A stretch of 64,000 nucleotides of DNA from Margaritifera margaritifera (lineage: Eukaryota > Mollusca > Bivalvia > Unionida > Margaritiferidae). Numbering within the stretch: the first letter of the stretch is position 1; each line of letters starts with the position of its first letter. A program made the position numbers and the translations under genes. The notes beneath the pieces were generated by a model. It was given only the letters and a program-made list of their open reading frames with translations. It had not been told where the DNA came from and did no database searches. Below, piece after piece: positions 21,222 through 30,738 of this stretch. The stretch spans positions 6,642,001 through 6,706,000 of the forward strand of contig JAQPZY010001660.1 of NCBI GenBank assembly GCA_029931535.1. Reading direction: 5' to 3'.

Positions 21222-24200
21222 ATGAAAAGATCACGCCCAATCCATGAGAAAACAGAAGAAGAAACGAAGAGACGGCGACGAAGACTTTCCATGCCGCCTG
21301 AAACACCGCTAGATGAACTGCTAGCTCAAATCCATGCTAGCGATTTCGAAGAGGAGATGAGTGAGCCTGAAACCAAACCACCTTCTACCAAACCCAAAGA
21401 ATTTACCACCCCTCACCAAGAAAGACCTACCGTGGCTCCCGAAAATTACAATCGCATTCGAGAGACACAAAAAATAACCTATAGAAAATTTCGAACTACG
21501 GCTTACACTCACACTGTCCACTTTAAAGACTTCAAGTCCGAAGTGCCTCCCGAGAAAGCTGCAGGGTTCATTACCGATTTGTGGGGTTCTGTGTTACAGA
21601 ACTTGAAACAACAATGCGGAGCCAAAGAGGACGATCGATTGAGACTGTCCATTCATCATGACAGTTTGAAGTCGCCTGTCTGGATCAAGTTCAGCACCCC
21701 GGCAGAATTAACACCAGCCAAAGTCATGACCAAAATCGAACACGTTCAACAATCCAACAAAGAGTTTACCATCACCGATGGAAAGGCTACACTTTACATG
21801 ACTCACGTATCCCTCCTCGAGGTAGCGGACGAAGCAGGAAAGTGTTACTGGTGGACGACCTTCGCAGTACGAAACGCAGTGTCGTCCAAATCGACAATTC
21901 TCAGGACCAGATGTGCTTGGCCCGTGCCATCGTGGTGGGGCGAACGTATGCCAACAAGAACGAGAGCGTAGAATGGAAAAGAGCCTGGAAGAACATTCGA
22001 CGATTGTACAGACCCCAACAACGAAAAGAACCAGAACTCCTGTTACGACAAGCAGGCATACCCAAAGAGACCGTGTGTGGCATTTCTCAAATGCAACAAC
22101 TTCAAGACGTCTTGGCTCCTGGCTACACCTTGAAAGTACACCCTCAAGAAGCGCGCGGAGCTCTGCTGTTTCGAGGACCCGATTTCCCCGAAGGAAAATA
22201 CATTCACATCTATTACCATCAAGAACATTTCGATGCCATCACCAGTATTACAGAATTTCTAGGATACTCTTACTACTGCGAGAAATGTGAGCAAGGATTT
22301 AACAGTTGAGAGCGACACATTCATTGTGGAGAGAGATGTCGGGGCTGTTTAGCTGCCAAGCCATGCCTTCCTGAAAAACAGGTGCATTGTGCGACGTGTC
22401 GACGAACCTTTGTCAGTCCCTCTTGTTACGAACAGCATCGCAGGACACAAGGTCACCAGCAGAAATGTGCTTGCGACTTATTGAAATTGTGCTCCAAGTG
22501 TGAACAACTGATTCGAACCAACAACCCCAAGGCACAGACTTGTACCGGAAAGAAAAGCTGTCGCATTTGCAAGCAGATGGTTGACTTTGATCATCAATGT
22601 TTCATTCAAAAGTACGACAATACACTGAAGAAAGAATTAAAGACTGATCAAAACAAGAACCAAGTGGGTTTCATCTTTTTTGATTTTGGATGCATGCAAT
22701 AAACAGGCATTCACATTCCCAATTTCTGCGTCGCTCATCAGGCTTGTGAGAAGTGCATCCAAGAACCTATCTACGTGCACTGTCCTCATTGAGGTAGGAT
22801 TCCAGGAGGACGTGAAAAAATCATTCGTGGTCCCAACACTTTGTCCAAGTTTGCTGAATGGATTTTAGACCCTACCGACAACACTTGGAGCGAAGAGGAC
22901 ATTCAACGTTACGGGACCTGTCATCGCTATGCGACCGTCATGGCTCACAATTTCTCAGGATACGATGGACAGTTTTTGTTAAAATATTATTCACAACAAG
23001 GTACTGAATGCCCTAAAGTCACCATGAATGGAGCCAAACTGATCTACATGCAAGTGGGACAAGTGCAATTCTAAAGATTCCATGAGTTATTTGGCCATAC
23101 CTTTGAGTCGAATGCCTAAAACATTTGGCATGACAGAAATGGCCAAAGGATATTTTCCTCACTTCTTCAATACGGAAGCCAATCAACACGTCGCACTACC
23201 GCATTTGCCTGACGTTGACTATTACGACCCCGACGGAATGCACCCCGAACGCCGAGAAGCCTTTCACGCTTGGTACCACACTCACAAGTCAGAACCGTTT
23301 GACTTTCAAGATGAAATGCTGAAGTATTGTCGATCCGATGTGGACATTTTACGACGTTACTGCGGAAAGTTTCCACAATTATTTCTAGATCATGAAGAAG
23401 TTGATCCTTTGAAGGAAGCGTGCACCCTAATTAAAGCCTGTACCTTAGTGTACATCAAAAACTTCATGCCCGAGAATGAACTAGTCATCAAAGACTCCAA
23501 CACGTCTCTCTTTACCAGTCGTCAATACTCTACCAAAGCTTTGCGTTGGCTCCATTACTTGAGCCAAAAGGAAGACAAATGGATACAACATGCCAGAAAC
23601 GGAGGAGGAGAAAAGAAAATAGGTAGTCTTTCAGTGGATGGTTGGGACTTAGAAAACCCTCAGAGGGTGTACAAATTTCAGGGCTGCTTATTTCACGGAT
23701 GCCCTACTTGTTTTCCTCAACGAGACCTGAAAAATCCTCTCACGGGAGTCAGCATGGAAGACTTGTACGAATGCACTTACCAACGCCGGTTAAAGTTAGA
23801 AAGTCAAGGATACCAAGTTTTAGAAATGTGGGAGCACGACTACGATCGACGTTTTAAAACCAATCCTGAATTTAGGAGCATGGCCGAAAGTTACGACGTG
23901 GTTGACATCGAACCTTTTGGATCTACGCCACAGTTTGCTTGGAGGATGAACCAATGCCACGCGTTTGCTGTACGACGTAGATGAATCAAGAGGAGAAGAA
24001 ATCAAATACATCGACGTGTGTTCGTTGTATCCTTGGGTGTGCAAATATGCTCGATTTCCTACCGAACACCCTGAAATCTTGACAGAACACATCGACGTGG
24101 AACACATTCGTCAATACGAAGGATTGATCAAATACAAAGTCTTACCCCCAACCCACTTGTTCCATCCTATCTTACCTCATCATTGCCAAGTTAAACTGAT

Positions 24201-25311
24201 GTTTCCTTTATGCCGTACGTGTGCCGAAACATGTAACCAAGATGACCCCTGTCACCACAAGGAGGAAGAACGCGCTTTGACAAGAACGTGGGTCAGCGCC
24301 GAATTGTTTCGGGCTCTGGATCGAGGATACCGCTTGTTAAAAGTGTACGAGATCTGGCACTTTCCTACCACAGTACAATACCAAAAGGACGACGCTTCCC
24401 ATCCAGGCATTTTCTCGTGGTACGTCAACCAATTTCTTAAACTCAAACAAGAAGCCAGCGGCTATCCCTCATGGTGTCAGACTCCCGAAGACCAAGTCCG
24501 ATTCAAAGAACAGTACCGGGCCGTCGAAGGCATCACTTTGGAAGACATGGAAAAGAACGAAGGAAGAAGATCGTTTGCCAAAGTCATGCTCAATTGCTTG
24601 TGGGGAAAAATGGCACAACGTACGATCTTACCCAAGACGGAATACTTGACCGATCCCAGTACCTACTTTAAACTGGTAGACGACAAAAGTATACTGATGA
24701 AACACGTAGAAATCGTCCGTGAAGATTTGATCTTAGTCAGTTTCGAAGAAGAATGCAAGTTTGTACGCCCCGACAAGTTTAGCAACGTGATCATTGCAGC
24801 TTACGTGACAGCCCATGCTCGCTTGAAATTGTACGACAAAGCTTTAGAAGTGTTGGGAGATCGTGTCCTGTACTTTGACACCGACAGTTGTATGTACATC
24901 CATCGCCCTGGGGCCCCACACCCTACCATCCAAGGAGATCATTTAGGAGCCTGGATGGACGAGCACCCTCAAGAGACCATCCTGAGTTCTGCCTGCGGCG
25001 GCCCTAAAAATTACGTCTATCGATACCGAGACCGACAAGGCCAACTTCACACCAAATGCAAAGTCAAAGGATTAACCCTGAACTATCGAACCAGCCAAGT
25101 GGTGAACTTTGAGGTTTTGAAAAATGCTTTGCTAACTGAACAAGCGGAAGACTTTCGAGTGAAAACTTTAGAACCTCACAAGATCGTACGGTTACCCAAT
25201 CACCAAATCATCACTCGACCTGTAGGAAAAGTTTACCAAATTGTGTACCAGAAACGAGTGAGACTTCCAGACCACACGACTTTACCGTATGGACACGCCG
25301 ATCTTCACTAG
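21222..25311 (+). pseudogene. Protein-primed family B DNA polymerase (Polinton PolB), broken
   Basis: The DNA polymerase copies the element using a terminal protein. The N-terminal part is a basic/variable extension, then a Cys/His-rich region (YYCEKCEQGF, HCATCRRTFVSPSCYEQH). Exonuclease-like blocks follow: FIFFDFGCMQ, MAHNFSGYDGQF and YCRSDVDILRRY. Palm motifs lie in the last 448 open codons: VCSLYPWV (A), KVMLNCLWGKM (B), YFDTDSCMYI (C). Breaks: frame changes near 21808, 23072 and 23935; stops at 22307, 22700, 22790 and 23947. In the first exo block the residue after DF is Gly, where an acidic residue is usual. Gene length (about 1,360 codons) fits the family. Confidence 0.9.
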
Positions 25312-25335
25312 AACAGAAAAGCACCAAGATTGACG

Positions 25336-25863
25336 ATGACTTCAACACAGCAACCGTGTGATGAACCCACTGCAGACTTCAAGTTGAAAGAATACAAACT
25401 TTCCGTGGTCTTGCCTGACTATTGTGATTGTACCAGTCGATTGAACATGTTCAAAAAATGGCCTAAACATAGGAATGGATTACCCACTTCCAGCTCTTTA
25501 GCCAGAGCAAGATTTGTCTACTTTGGACAGGGAAGTGAAGTGCAGTGTTTCAGTTGTGGTGCAACCATTCACATGGACTATAAAGATTCAGCTATCCTGG
25601 AACATGCCAGATGGTCTCCAAGCTGTGGTTACCTTTCTTTGGTGTTTCCACAGGATAAAACAGTACCATTCTCCAGTATAAAAAAGGACCACTTCCAAGG
25701 AGTACCACACCACATTAGGACTTCAAACGTTGACCGAGCAAGAAGAAAAAAGATGAATGCGAATTCCACCAACCCACCGAGTGAGAAATCTACTGTGAAC
25801 TTCAAGTGCGATCACGACCTGGAGTGCGATGCGGTGCCATGCGACGAGACGGATGCGCTTTGA
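25336..25863 (+). CDS. BIR-domain (IAP-like) protein 1
   Basis: ATG 25336 opens 175 intact codons. Residues about 30-100 form a BIR domain: RLNMFKKWPK, LARARFVYFGQGSEVQCFSC, then H and C in EHARWSPSCGYL, giving the C-x2-C...H-x6-C zinc site. The usual Trp in the middle is replaced (HMDYKDS). The C-terminal tail is basic then Asp/Cys-rich, with no RING finger. BIR proteins of viruses and hosts bind caspases or IAP antagonists and block cell death. It follows the PolB stop by 24 bp and is one of the few intact ORFs. Confidence 0.85.
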   Translation: MTSTQQPCDEPTADFKLKEYKLSVVLPDYCDCTSRLNMFKKWPKHRNGLPTSSSLARARFVYFGQGSEVQCFSCGATIHMDYKDSAILEHARWSPSCGYLSLVFPQDKTVPFSSIKKDHFQGVPHHIRTSNVDRARRKKMNANSTNPPSEKSTVNFKCDHDLECDAVPCDETDAL

Positions 25864-25968
25864 CATCAGCGATGCAGCACGACTTACCGCTCCACTAGCG
25901 ATGCAGGACGCCCTTTCTTCTTTATTGGGAATGCTAAACGTATCCCTACCTGTGTATGCCATCCCTAC

Positions 25969-26283
25969 ATGGGTAAAGAATTGACACTGCCTGTGGTTTT
26001 GCCTGGCTATTACAAGTTTCAAAAGCGACTCCAGACGTTCCAAGATAAGTGGCCTAAATAGCTACAAGGACCTACTCCCAATGCTTTAGCCAGATCCGGA
26101 TTTATCTACTTGGGAGAAGGAGATAAAGTTCAGTGTTTCAGTTGTGATGTGAGACTTCACCAATGGGAGCCTAACGACTCTGCTTACTTGGAACATGCTA
26201 GATGGTCTCCGCACTGTCAGTACTTGCCTTTAGTTGGTGAAGAGTACGCGTACGATGAGTCGGATGCCAGTTCCAAGAAGTAA
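25969..26283 (+). pseudogene. BIR-domain (IAP-like) protein 2, one in-frame stop
   Basis: ATG 25969 opens a 104-codon frame with a TAG at 26059-26061. The domain is canonical: LARSGFIYLGEGDKVQCFSC, LHQWEPNDSAYLEH (with the typical Trp) and HARWSPHCQYL. It is a paralogue of BIR 1 (shared LPVVLPGYY/LSVVLPDYC start and HARWSP), so a tandem duplication within the element. An upstream start beyond 25969 is excluded by stops. It is followed after 1 bp by the next ORF. Confidence 0.8.
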
Positions 26284-26284
26284 C

Positions 26285-26770
26285 ATGTCAGATGATACTT
26301 TACAAGAATACATTTGTGGTTTGCCTTGGGAGCTGCGAGAACGCATTTACCAAGAATTGGTTCAGATACAAGTGAAACGCAAAGAACCATTGCATCCTTT
26401 ATGACACAGAAAATTTAACCAGTGGTATCTGAATGCTATAAGAAGTTTAATTACTTTGAAAAGGTTCAAATGGTCAAACACTGATCGAATAAGAAATTGG
26501 GCTTGTAAGAGATTGGATAAAACGACATCTCCCTATAATGCGGGAGTGATACACAAAATTCCATGGAACGAAGTGGAGGAAATAAAAGTGACCAACTTTG
26601 AGGAATACCCAAAACATTTACAAGACGTGTCACCTCAAGACGAAACACCTTTACTTCATCTGAGGTGTAAGGTCATCACTGAACATCTTGGATATCCTTT
26701 ACCCACCGATTCCATTTGGCAAGTGTATGACTATTTCGTCACAAAGAAAGTCGTGCCTGTGAATGGTTAG
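26285..26770 (+). pseudogene. F-box-like small protein A, one in-frame stop
   Basis: ATG 26285 gives 161 codons with a TGA near 26402. The N-terminus ICGLPWELRERIYQELVQIQ resembles the start of an F-box (LPxELxxxI), the motif that docks substrate adaptors to SCF ubiquitin ligases, but it is too short to be sure. The rest (KIPWNEVEEI, GYPLPTDSIWQVYDYF) is not recognised. It is paralogous to the next gene. Confidence 0.5.
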
Positions 26771-27210
26771 TTTAGAAGAGCGCATTCGTGGTTTGCCTTT
26801 GGAGCTGCGAGAACGCATTTACAGAGAGTTTGTCAAGATACAAGTGAAACGCAAACTCAAAGTCATTTCTCGATTTTTAATCTATGCTTACTTCCAAACT
26901 GTAAGAAGAGTGATTCTGGGGAGAACCTATCATAGTAGGTGCTCTGGAGTAGTCTATCACAAAAGATACCAACCTTGGGAATCTGGATATAAAAACCCAC
27001 CATGACATGACCGTGGTCTTCACTTGTGAAACGTATTCCGTGGAAGGAAATCAACGATCGTGTTCAGACCTTAGAGGATTATAGACACTTGATACAAGAA
27101 CTGTTTCCATTGAATTTTGGACGCTATGCGGTGTGTGTGTTAGTGACTGCATTTCTTGGATTTCGTTTTCCAGGACATTCGTTGTGGACTATTTTGGAGG
27201 AACAGTGTTG
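26763..27210 (+). pseudogene. F-box-like small protein B (paralogue of A), frame-broken
   Basis: It starts at ATG 26763, overlapping the end of A by 8 bp. The N-terminus IRGLPLELRERIYREFVKIQ is nearly the same as in A. After a stop at 27003-27005 the similarity resumes in another frame: KRIPWKEINDRVQTLEDY and GFRFPGHSLWTILEEQ, matching A's KIPWNEVEEI and GYPLPTDSIWQVYDY. A tandem duplicate; function unknown. Confidence 0.5.
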
Positions 27211-27230
27211 TTGGTGGACTAACCAAAGAC

Positions 27231-27479
27231 ATGACCATTCACGCTTTATCGGCACACGAAAGACAAATTGTGCTCAAAGTGTTGAGACTCGTGATGAACA
27301 CGAGTTGTGTACCTCCGTGTGAAGACATTAGTAAAACTTTATCTACCCTTGTGTGCATCGCTAGTTGGTTACACCAACAACTTTACGATTGGAAAGATGT
27401 ACGTGACTGGAAAAGTATTGGTTTCTATGCTTGGCTACAAGAAGTGGCACAGTTTGCCAAAGACCTGGCACATCACTAA
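27231..27479 (+). CDS. Small hypothetical protein
   Basis: Intact 82-codon ORF from ATG 27231 (MTIHALSAHERQIVLKVLRL...AQFAKDLAHH), predicted mostly helical. It may be a separate gene or the C-terminal part of B after a frame change. Not recognised. Confidence 0.4.
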   Translation: MTIHALSAHERQIVLKVLRLVMNTSCVPPCEDISKTLSTLVCIASWLHQQLYDWKDVRDWKSIGFYAWLQEVAQFAKDLAHH

Positions 27480-27513
27480 GTTTCCAAAAGTGAATTTGGA
27501 ACCCAAGTTCACC

Positions 27514-27802
27514 ATGACACTTACACCTCAAGAAGAAAAAGAAGACCACAACGTCGTACCGATACAACCACCTGAGGAACACCCCCCCCCCCTTTCCGTC
27601 AGAGACATTTCATTCTTCCACCACAGAGACCAGAATACCACCAGTGCCTGTGCACTCCATTCGTAGGACACCTATTCATCCAGTGTGTTGTGGTTGTTGT
27701 ACATTGACTTGTTTATACAGAACTTTGATTCTTTTAGTGGTAGCCGTATTGTTGTACCTGGCCATTTTTGCTGTATGCGTTTTTGCACTTCATGACTTGT
27801 AA
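27514..27802 (+). pseudogene. Small single-pass membrane protein, frame change in a C11 run
   Basis: ATG 27514 starts an acidic, Pro-rich segment (EEKEDHNVVPIQPPEE). The frame changes at the C-run 27582-27592. Downstream the plus-1 frame gives IRRTPIHPVCCGCCTLTC and a membrane segment (LILLVVAVLLYLAIFAVCVF) ending ALHDL. The layout (acidic cytosolic part, Cys cluster, C-terminal anchor) suggests a tail-anchored membrane protein. The run could be polymerase slippage in the element or a sequencing error. Confidence 0.5.
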
Positions 27803-27850
27803 ATATGTTTTTGTTTGTTTAAAACATTAAACGTGTATGAAACGTATAAA

Positions 27851-28631
27851 ATGTCTTGTGTCTTTTGTATTCTTCTCAAAATTCTTCCTACCTCAGTCAA
27901 GGCTACATCTTCTTCCTCTGCCTCTTCTTCTTCTGTGGTCAAAGTGATCGACGAAAAGTTATATCGTCAAAGTTGGGAAGCTTTGTATCTGCGCCATCCT
28001 TTTAACATGTTGATTGCGGGACCTAGTGGTTCAGGCATAACCGAATTTGTCAAACTTTTGATCGAACACAAATCTTATCTGTTTGATCGCCCTCCTCAAC
28101 GCATCGTGTGGTGTTACAAAGAGTGGCAATCGTCTTACACTTTACTTCGTGAAAGTCAAGGAGAGGCCATTTCGTTTGTGGAAGGCATACCTCGCGAAGA
28201 CGATGGGATCGTGTCTGACGTGAGTCAAACACATCTGATCATCTTCGACGACATGTTAGGAGAAGACGAATAAGAAATTAAACTTTGGTTTACACGAAAA
28301 GGACATCATCGTAATGCCAGCATCATTTACATTACTCAAAATTAATTTCAACAAAGTAAAGCCCATCGTAACCATCAGTCTTAACGCTCATTACGTGGTC
28401 TTGTTTAAAAGCCCCAGAGACAAATCTCAAGTGCAAGTGTTAGCCAAACAGTTAGGCATGCCTTGGCTGAATTATGCGTACGACGATGCCACTCAAACAC
28501 CTCATGCGTATTTACTCATTGATTTAAAACCTACCACTCCCGAATACTTGAGATTTTGTACCCAATTGTTTCACCATTGGTGTCAAGAAGGAGGTCCTGT
28601 CATTTACACGTCACGTTCAGCCACTCTCTGA
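27851..28631 (+). pseudogene. FtsK/HerA-type genome-packaging ATPase (A32-like), broken
   Basis: It drives genome packaging into the capsid in this virus class. The Walker A region reads IAGPSGSGITEF: the Lys normally before Thr is Ile, which would abolish ATP binding. Walker B is intact as HLIIFDDML. Further family features are FTRKGHHRNASIIYITQN and SLNAHYVVLFKSPRDKSQ. Breaks: TAA at 28271, TAA at 28343 and a frame change near 28355. About 260 codons, normal for the family. Start at ATG 27851, just after GTATAAAATG; an upstream non-ATG extension is unlikely. Confidence 0.85.
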
Positions 28632-28641
28632 AAAGAAAAAA

Positions 28642-28651
28642 ACTATAAAAA
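28642..28651 (+). promoter_or_regulatory. TATA-like box before the Lys-rich core gene
   Basis: AACTATAAAAAC lies about 40 bp upstream of ATG 28688. Confidence 0.4.
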
Positions 28652-28687
28652 CATCCACTGCGTCATTTCTTTCTCACAGTCTTCAAG

Positions 28688-29540
28688 ATGACATCCTTTC
28701 AATCTCATCCTCCTACTAAATTGATTCGTGCCTTGTATGGTATCAGTCACGAAAAAAATGCACAAGTCCGTGCCCATTTGTTAGAAGCTAGTCTCAAAGG
28801 AGTGTTACAATGGTTTACTTTGACGGCACGTCAATTACTGCAAGGCATCATTCACATCCCTCATCAAACCCAACGTTTTTTTTCAAAAACATAAAGGGGC
28901 GTTGTCACAACTGGCCAATCCTAGAATCGATCCACGCACTATAAAACAAATCATTTTAACCCCTGGGGGTAGCGGTTCTTTAGGAGGGGTCATGATTCAT
29001 TCACTTTTGAAATGGGATCCTAATGCCCAAACCAAAAAGAAAACCCCCAAAAAGAAAAGCCCTAAGAAGAAAACCCCCAAGAAGAAGAAGAAAAGTCCTG
29101 CCAAGAAAACACCAACCACCACGACCCGCAAGAGAGGTACTGCTGCTAGGATGCAACAGTACACCCGAAAACCACGAGAGGCAGTGACAGTGGATCCTTC
29201 TCCTGCGTCCACATCTTCACCTCCCTTCGTCATGATGCCTGCCAAACCGGACTTAAGATCCGTGTTTCCTAATTTGATGCAAAAATGGAAACCCATTTCA
29301 AAAGTTACCACTTCGGGACCATCAACTTCGGCTGATCTGGCCACGTCAGCTGCCGCTAAAAAAGTACCCTCCCCTAAAACCAAAGTCCAAGAGAGAACCG
29401 GCATGTTACAAAGTTTAGTGGATTTATCCAAAGAAGAATTGAAACGATTTAGTCCATTGAAAACACCTCAACATCGAGTGATGCCTGTCATGAAGATGGT
29501 ACGTCGTGCGGACAATGAGTGGAGACATGTTCCAGTATAA
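28688..29540 (+). pseudogene. Lys-rich virion core-like protein, frame change in a T8 run
   Basis: ATG 28688 starts a helical N-terminal region (NAQVRAHLLEASLKGVLQWF). The frame changes at the T-run 28876-28883, then continues with NPRIDPRTIKQIILTPGGSG. A histone H1-like tract of KKTPKKKSPKKK repeats (near 29030-29110), a Ser/Thr/Pro linker and ERTGMLQSLVDLSKEELKRF follow. Strong positive charge suggests DNA condensation in the virion, comparable in role to adenoviral core proteins; this is inference. About 283 codons. Confidence 0.6.
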
Positions 29541-29590
29541 ATTAGAAGTGTGACCTGCCAGAGACCTCAGACTTGCTCCTGACATCCAAG

Positions 29591-29992
29591 ATGACCCCCA
29601 AACGTGCACACCGCCACCACCAAAAGAAAAAAGGACTTCCACCTCGTCTGGCTAAACATTGGGACGTCTTGTCTGTCCTGACCAAATCCAATCCTCCCAT
29701 GCGAAAACAACTCATTCAAACAGCCCCTAAAGAAATCATCGATACTGTGTGTGAATGTTGTTTGAATGTCTTGAAAGGAACGGTACCTTTGTCCAAGATA
29801 CAGAAACAAAAATTAGGCAAACATCGGAACGTTCTTCGCCAAATGGTCAAAAAGAAAATACCTCTCCAGCAAAAGAAAAAAATGTTGGTGCAACAAGGAG
29901 GATTTCTACCCATGCTGATAGGACCTTTGTTAAAAATAGTGGCTCCTTTGTTAGGAACAATTGCTGGACCTCTTTTAGGAGGAGTCAAGTGA
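29591..29992 (+). CDS. Conserved Polinton small virion-type protein with hydrophobic Gly-rich C-terminus
   Basis: Intact 133 codons from ATG 29591. It has a basic N-terminus, a helical centre with two Cys (CECCLNVLKGTVPLS), and a C-terminal GGFLPMLIGPLLKIVAPLLG ending in LLGGVK. Proteins with this Cys/helix core and GGFLP-type tail recur between ATPase and integrase in Polintons and are thought to be minor virion components, in the style of adenovirus pVI/pX. An upstream TTG start is possible, but ATG is preferred. Confidence 0.65.
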   Translation: MTPKRAHRHHQKKKGLPPRLAKHWDVLSVLTKSNPPMRKQLIQTAPKEIIDTVCECCLNVLKGTVPLSKIQKQKLGKHRNVLRQMVKKKIPLQQKKKMLVQQGGFLPMLIGPLLKIVAPLLGTIAGPLLGGVK

Positions 29993-30071
29993 TAAAAAGA
30001 CGGGAAGAAAAAAAGAAGATAAAAAGTACTCCCTTCTCTGGAAAGACCACACATTTGTACCTTTGGATGTC

Positions 30072-30579
30072 ATGGAAGGACGAAAACTGACTTTAGTTCC
30101 TTACAAACAATGGATGGAATTCCATCGTTGGAACGAACAATGGATACCTCATTTACCTCCCAATCCCAATCTCCACGAGATGTCACAGTTACAACAAGAA
30201 TTACAAGCGTTGATGGATCAAAGCGATTTGTCAGAAACAGAAAAATTGCAACGGTAAGGTCAACTCTTACAACGTCTGCAACTCTTTCACCAGAAAGCTG
30301 TAGATGAAAACAGCTAAACCCACTCTGAGAGATTTCAAAACCCTGATGAAAAGCGAACCTAAAGTCACCACTAAAACAGACACCGCCACGGGGAAAACAG
30401 AAGAAGACGAGCCCCGACAAGTGTTTCAAACTCCGTCTGCTGGCATACCAAGTAAGATTGCAGCTTCCTTGTTGACACCCTCTCCTACACCTCATCGAGA
30501 AGAAATGAAAACTTGGGTTAAAAAGATGATGTCCACTCCTTCTTCAGCAGAAGAAAAAAAAGAAAGACAGCAAGACTGA
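30072..30579 (+). pseudogene. Minor virion-type Polinton protein, broken
   Basis: ATG 30072 (MEGRKLTLVPYKQWMEF) with TAA at 30255-30257 and a frame change near 30310. It continues TLRDFKTLMKSEPKV, an acidic/Thr linker, and IPSKIAASLLTPSPTPHREE. Position before the integrase and the 'L+P...W' start fit a recurring Polinton protein of unknown function. The 160 bp to the integrase ATG hold no clear gene. Confidence 0.45.
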
Positions 30580-30738
30580 AGTGTAAAAAGACACCACCAA
30601 GAAGAAACCTACCATCATCACCCCTTCTTCACAACCCACTCCTGTGGCTTGTCGAACATGTCAAGCCGCTTCGTCCAAACCTCACGACACCAAAAGTAGT
30701 AGTATCGAACAGTGGGCGACTTATTGAGGAGTCCAAAC

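Noticed and set aside
28997..29431. Minus-strand hydrophobic ORF opposite the Lys-rich gene
   Set aside because: Antisense of Lys codons gives Phe/Leu runs. No promoter or homology supports it.
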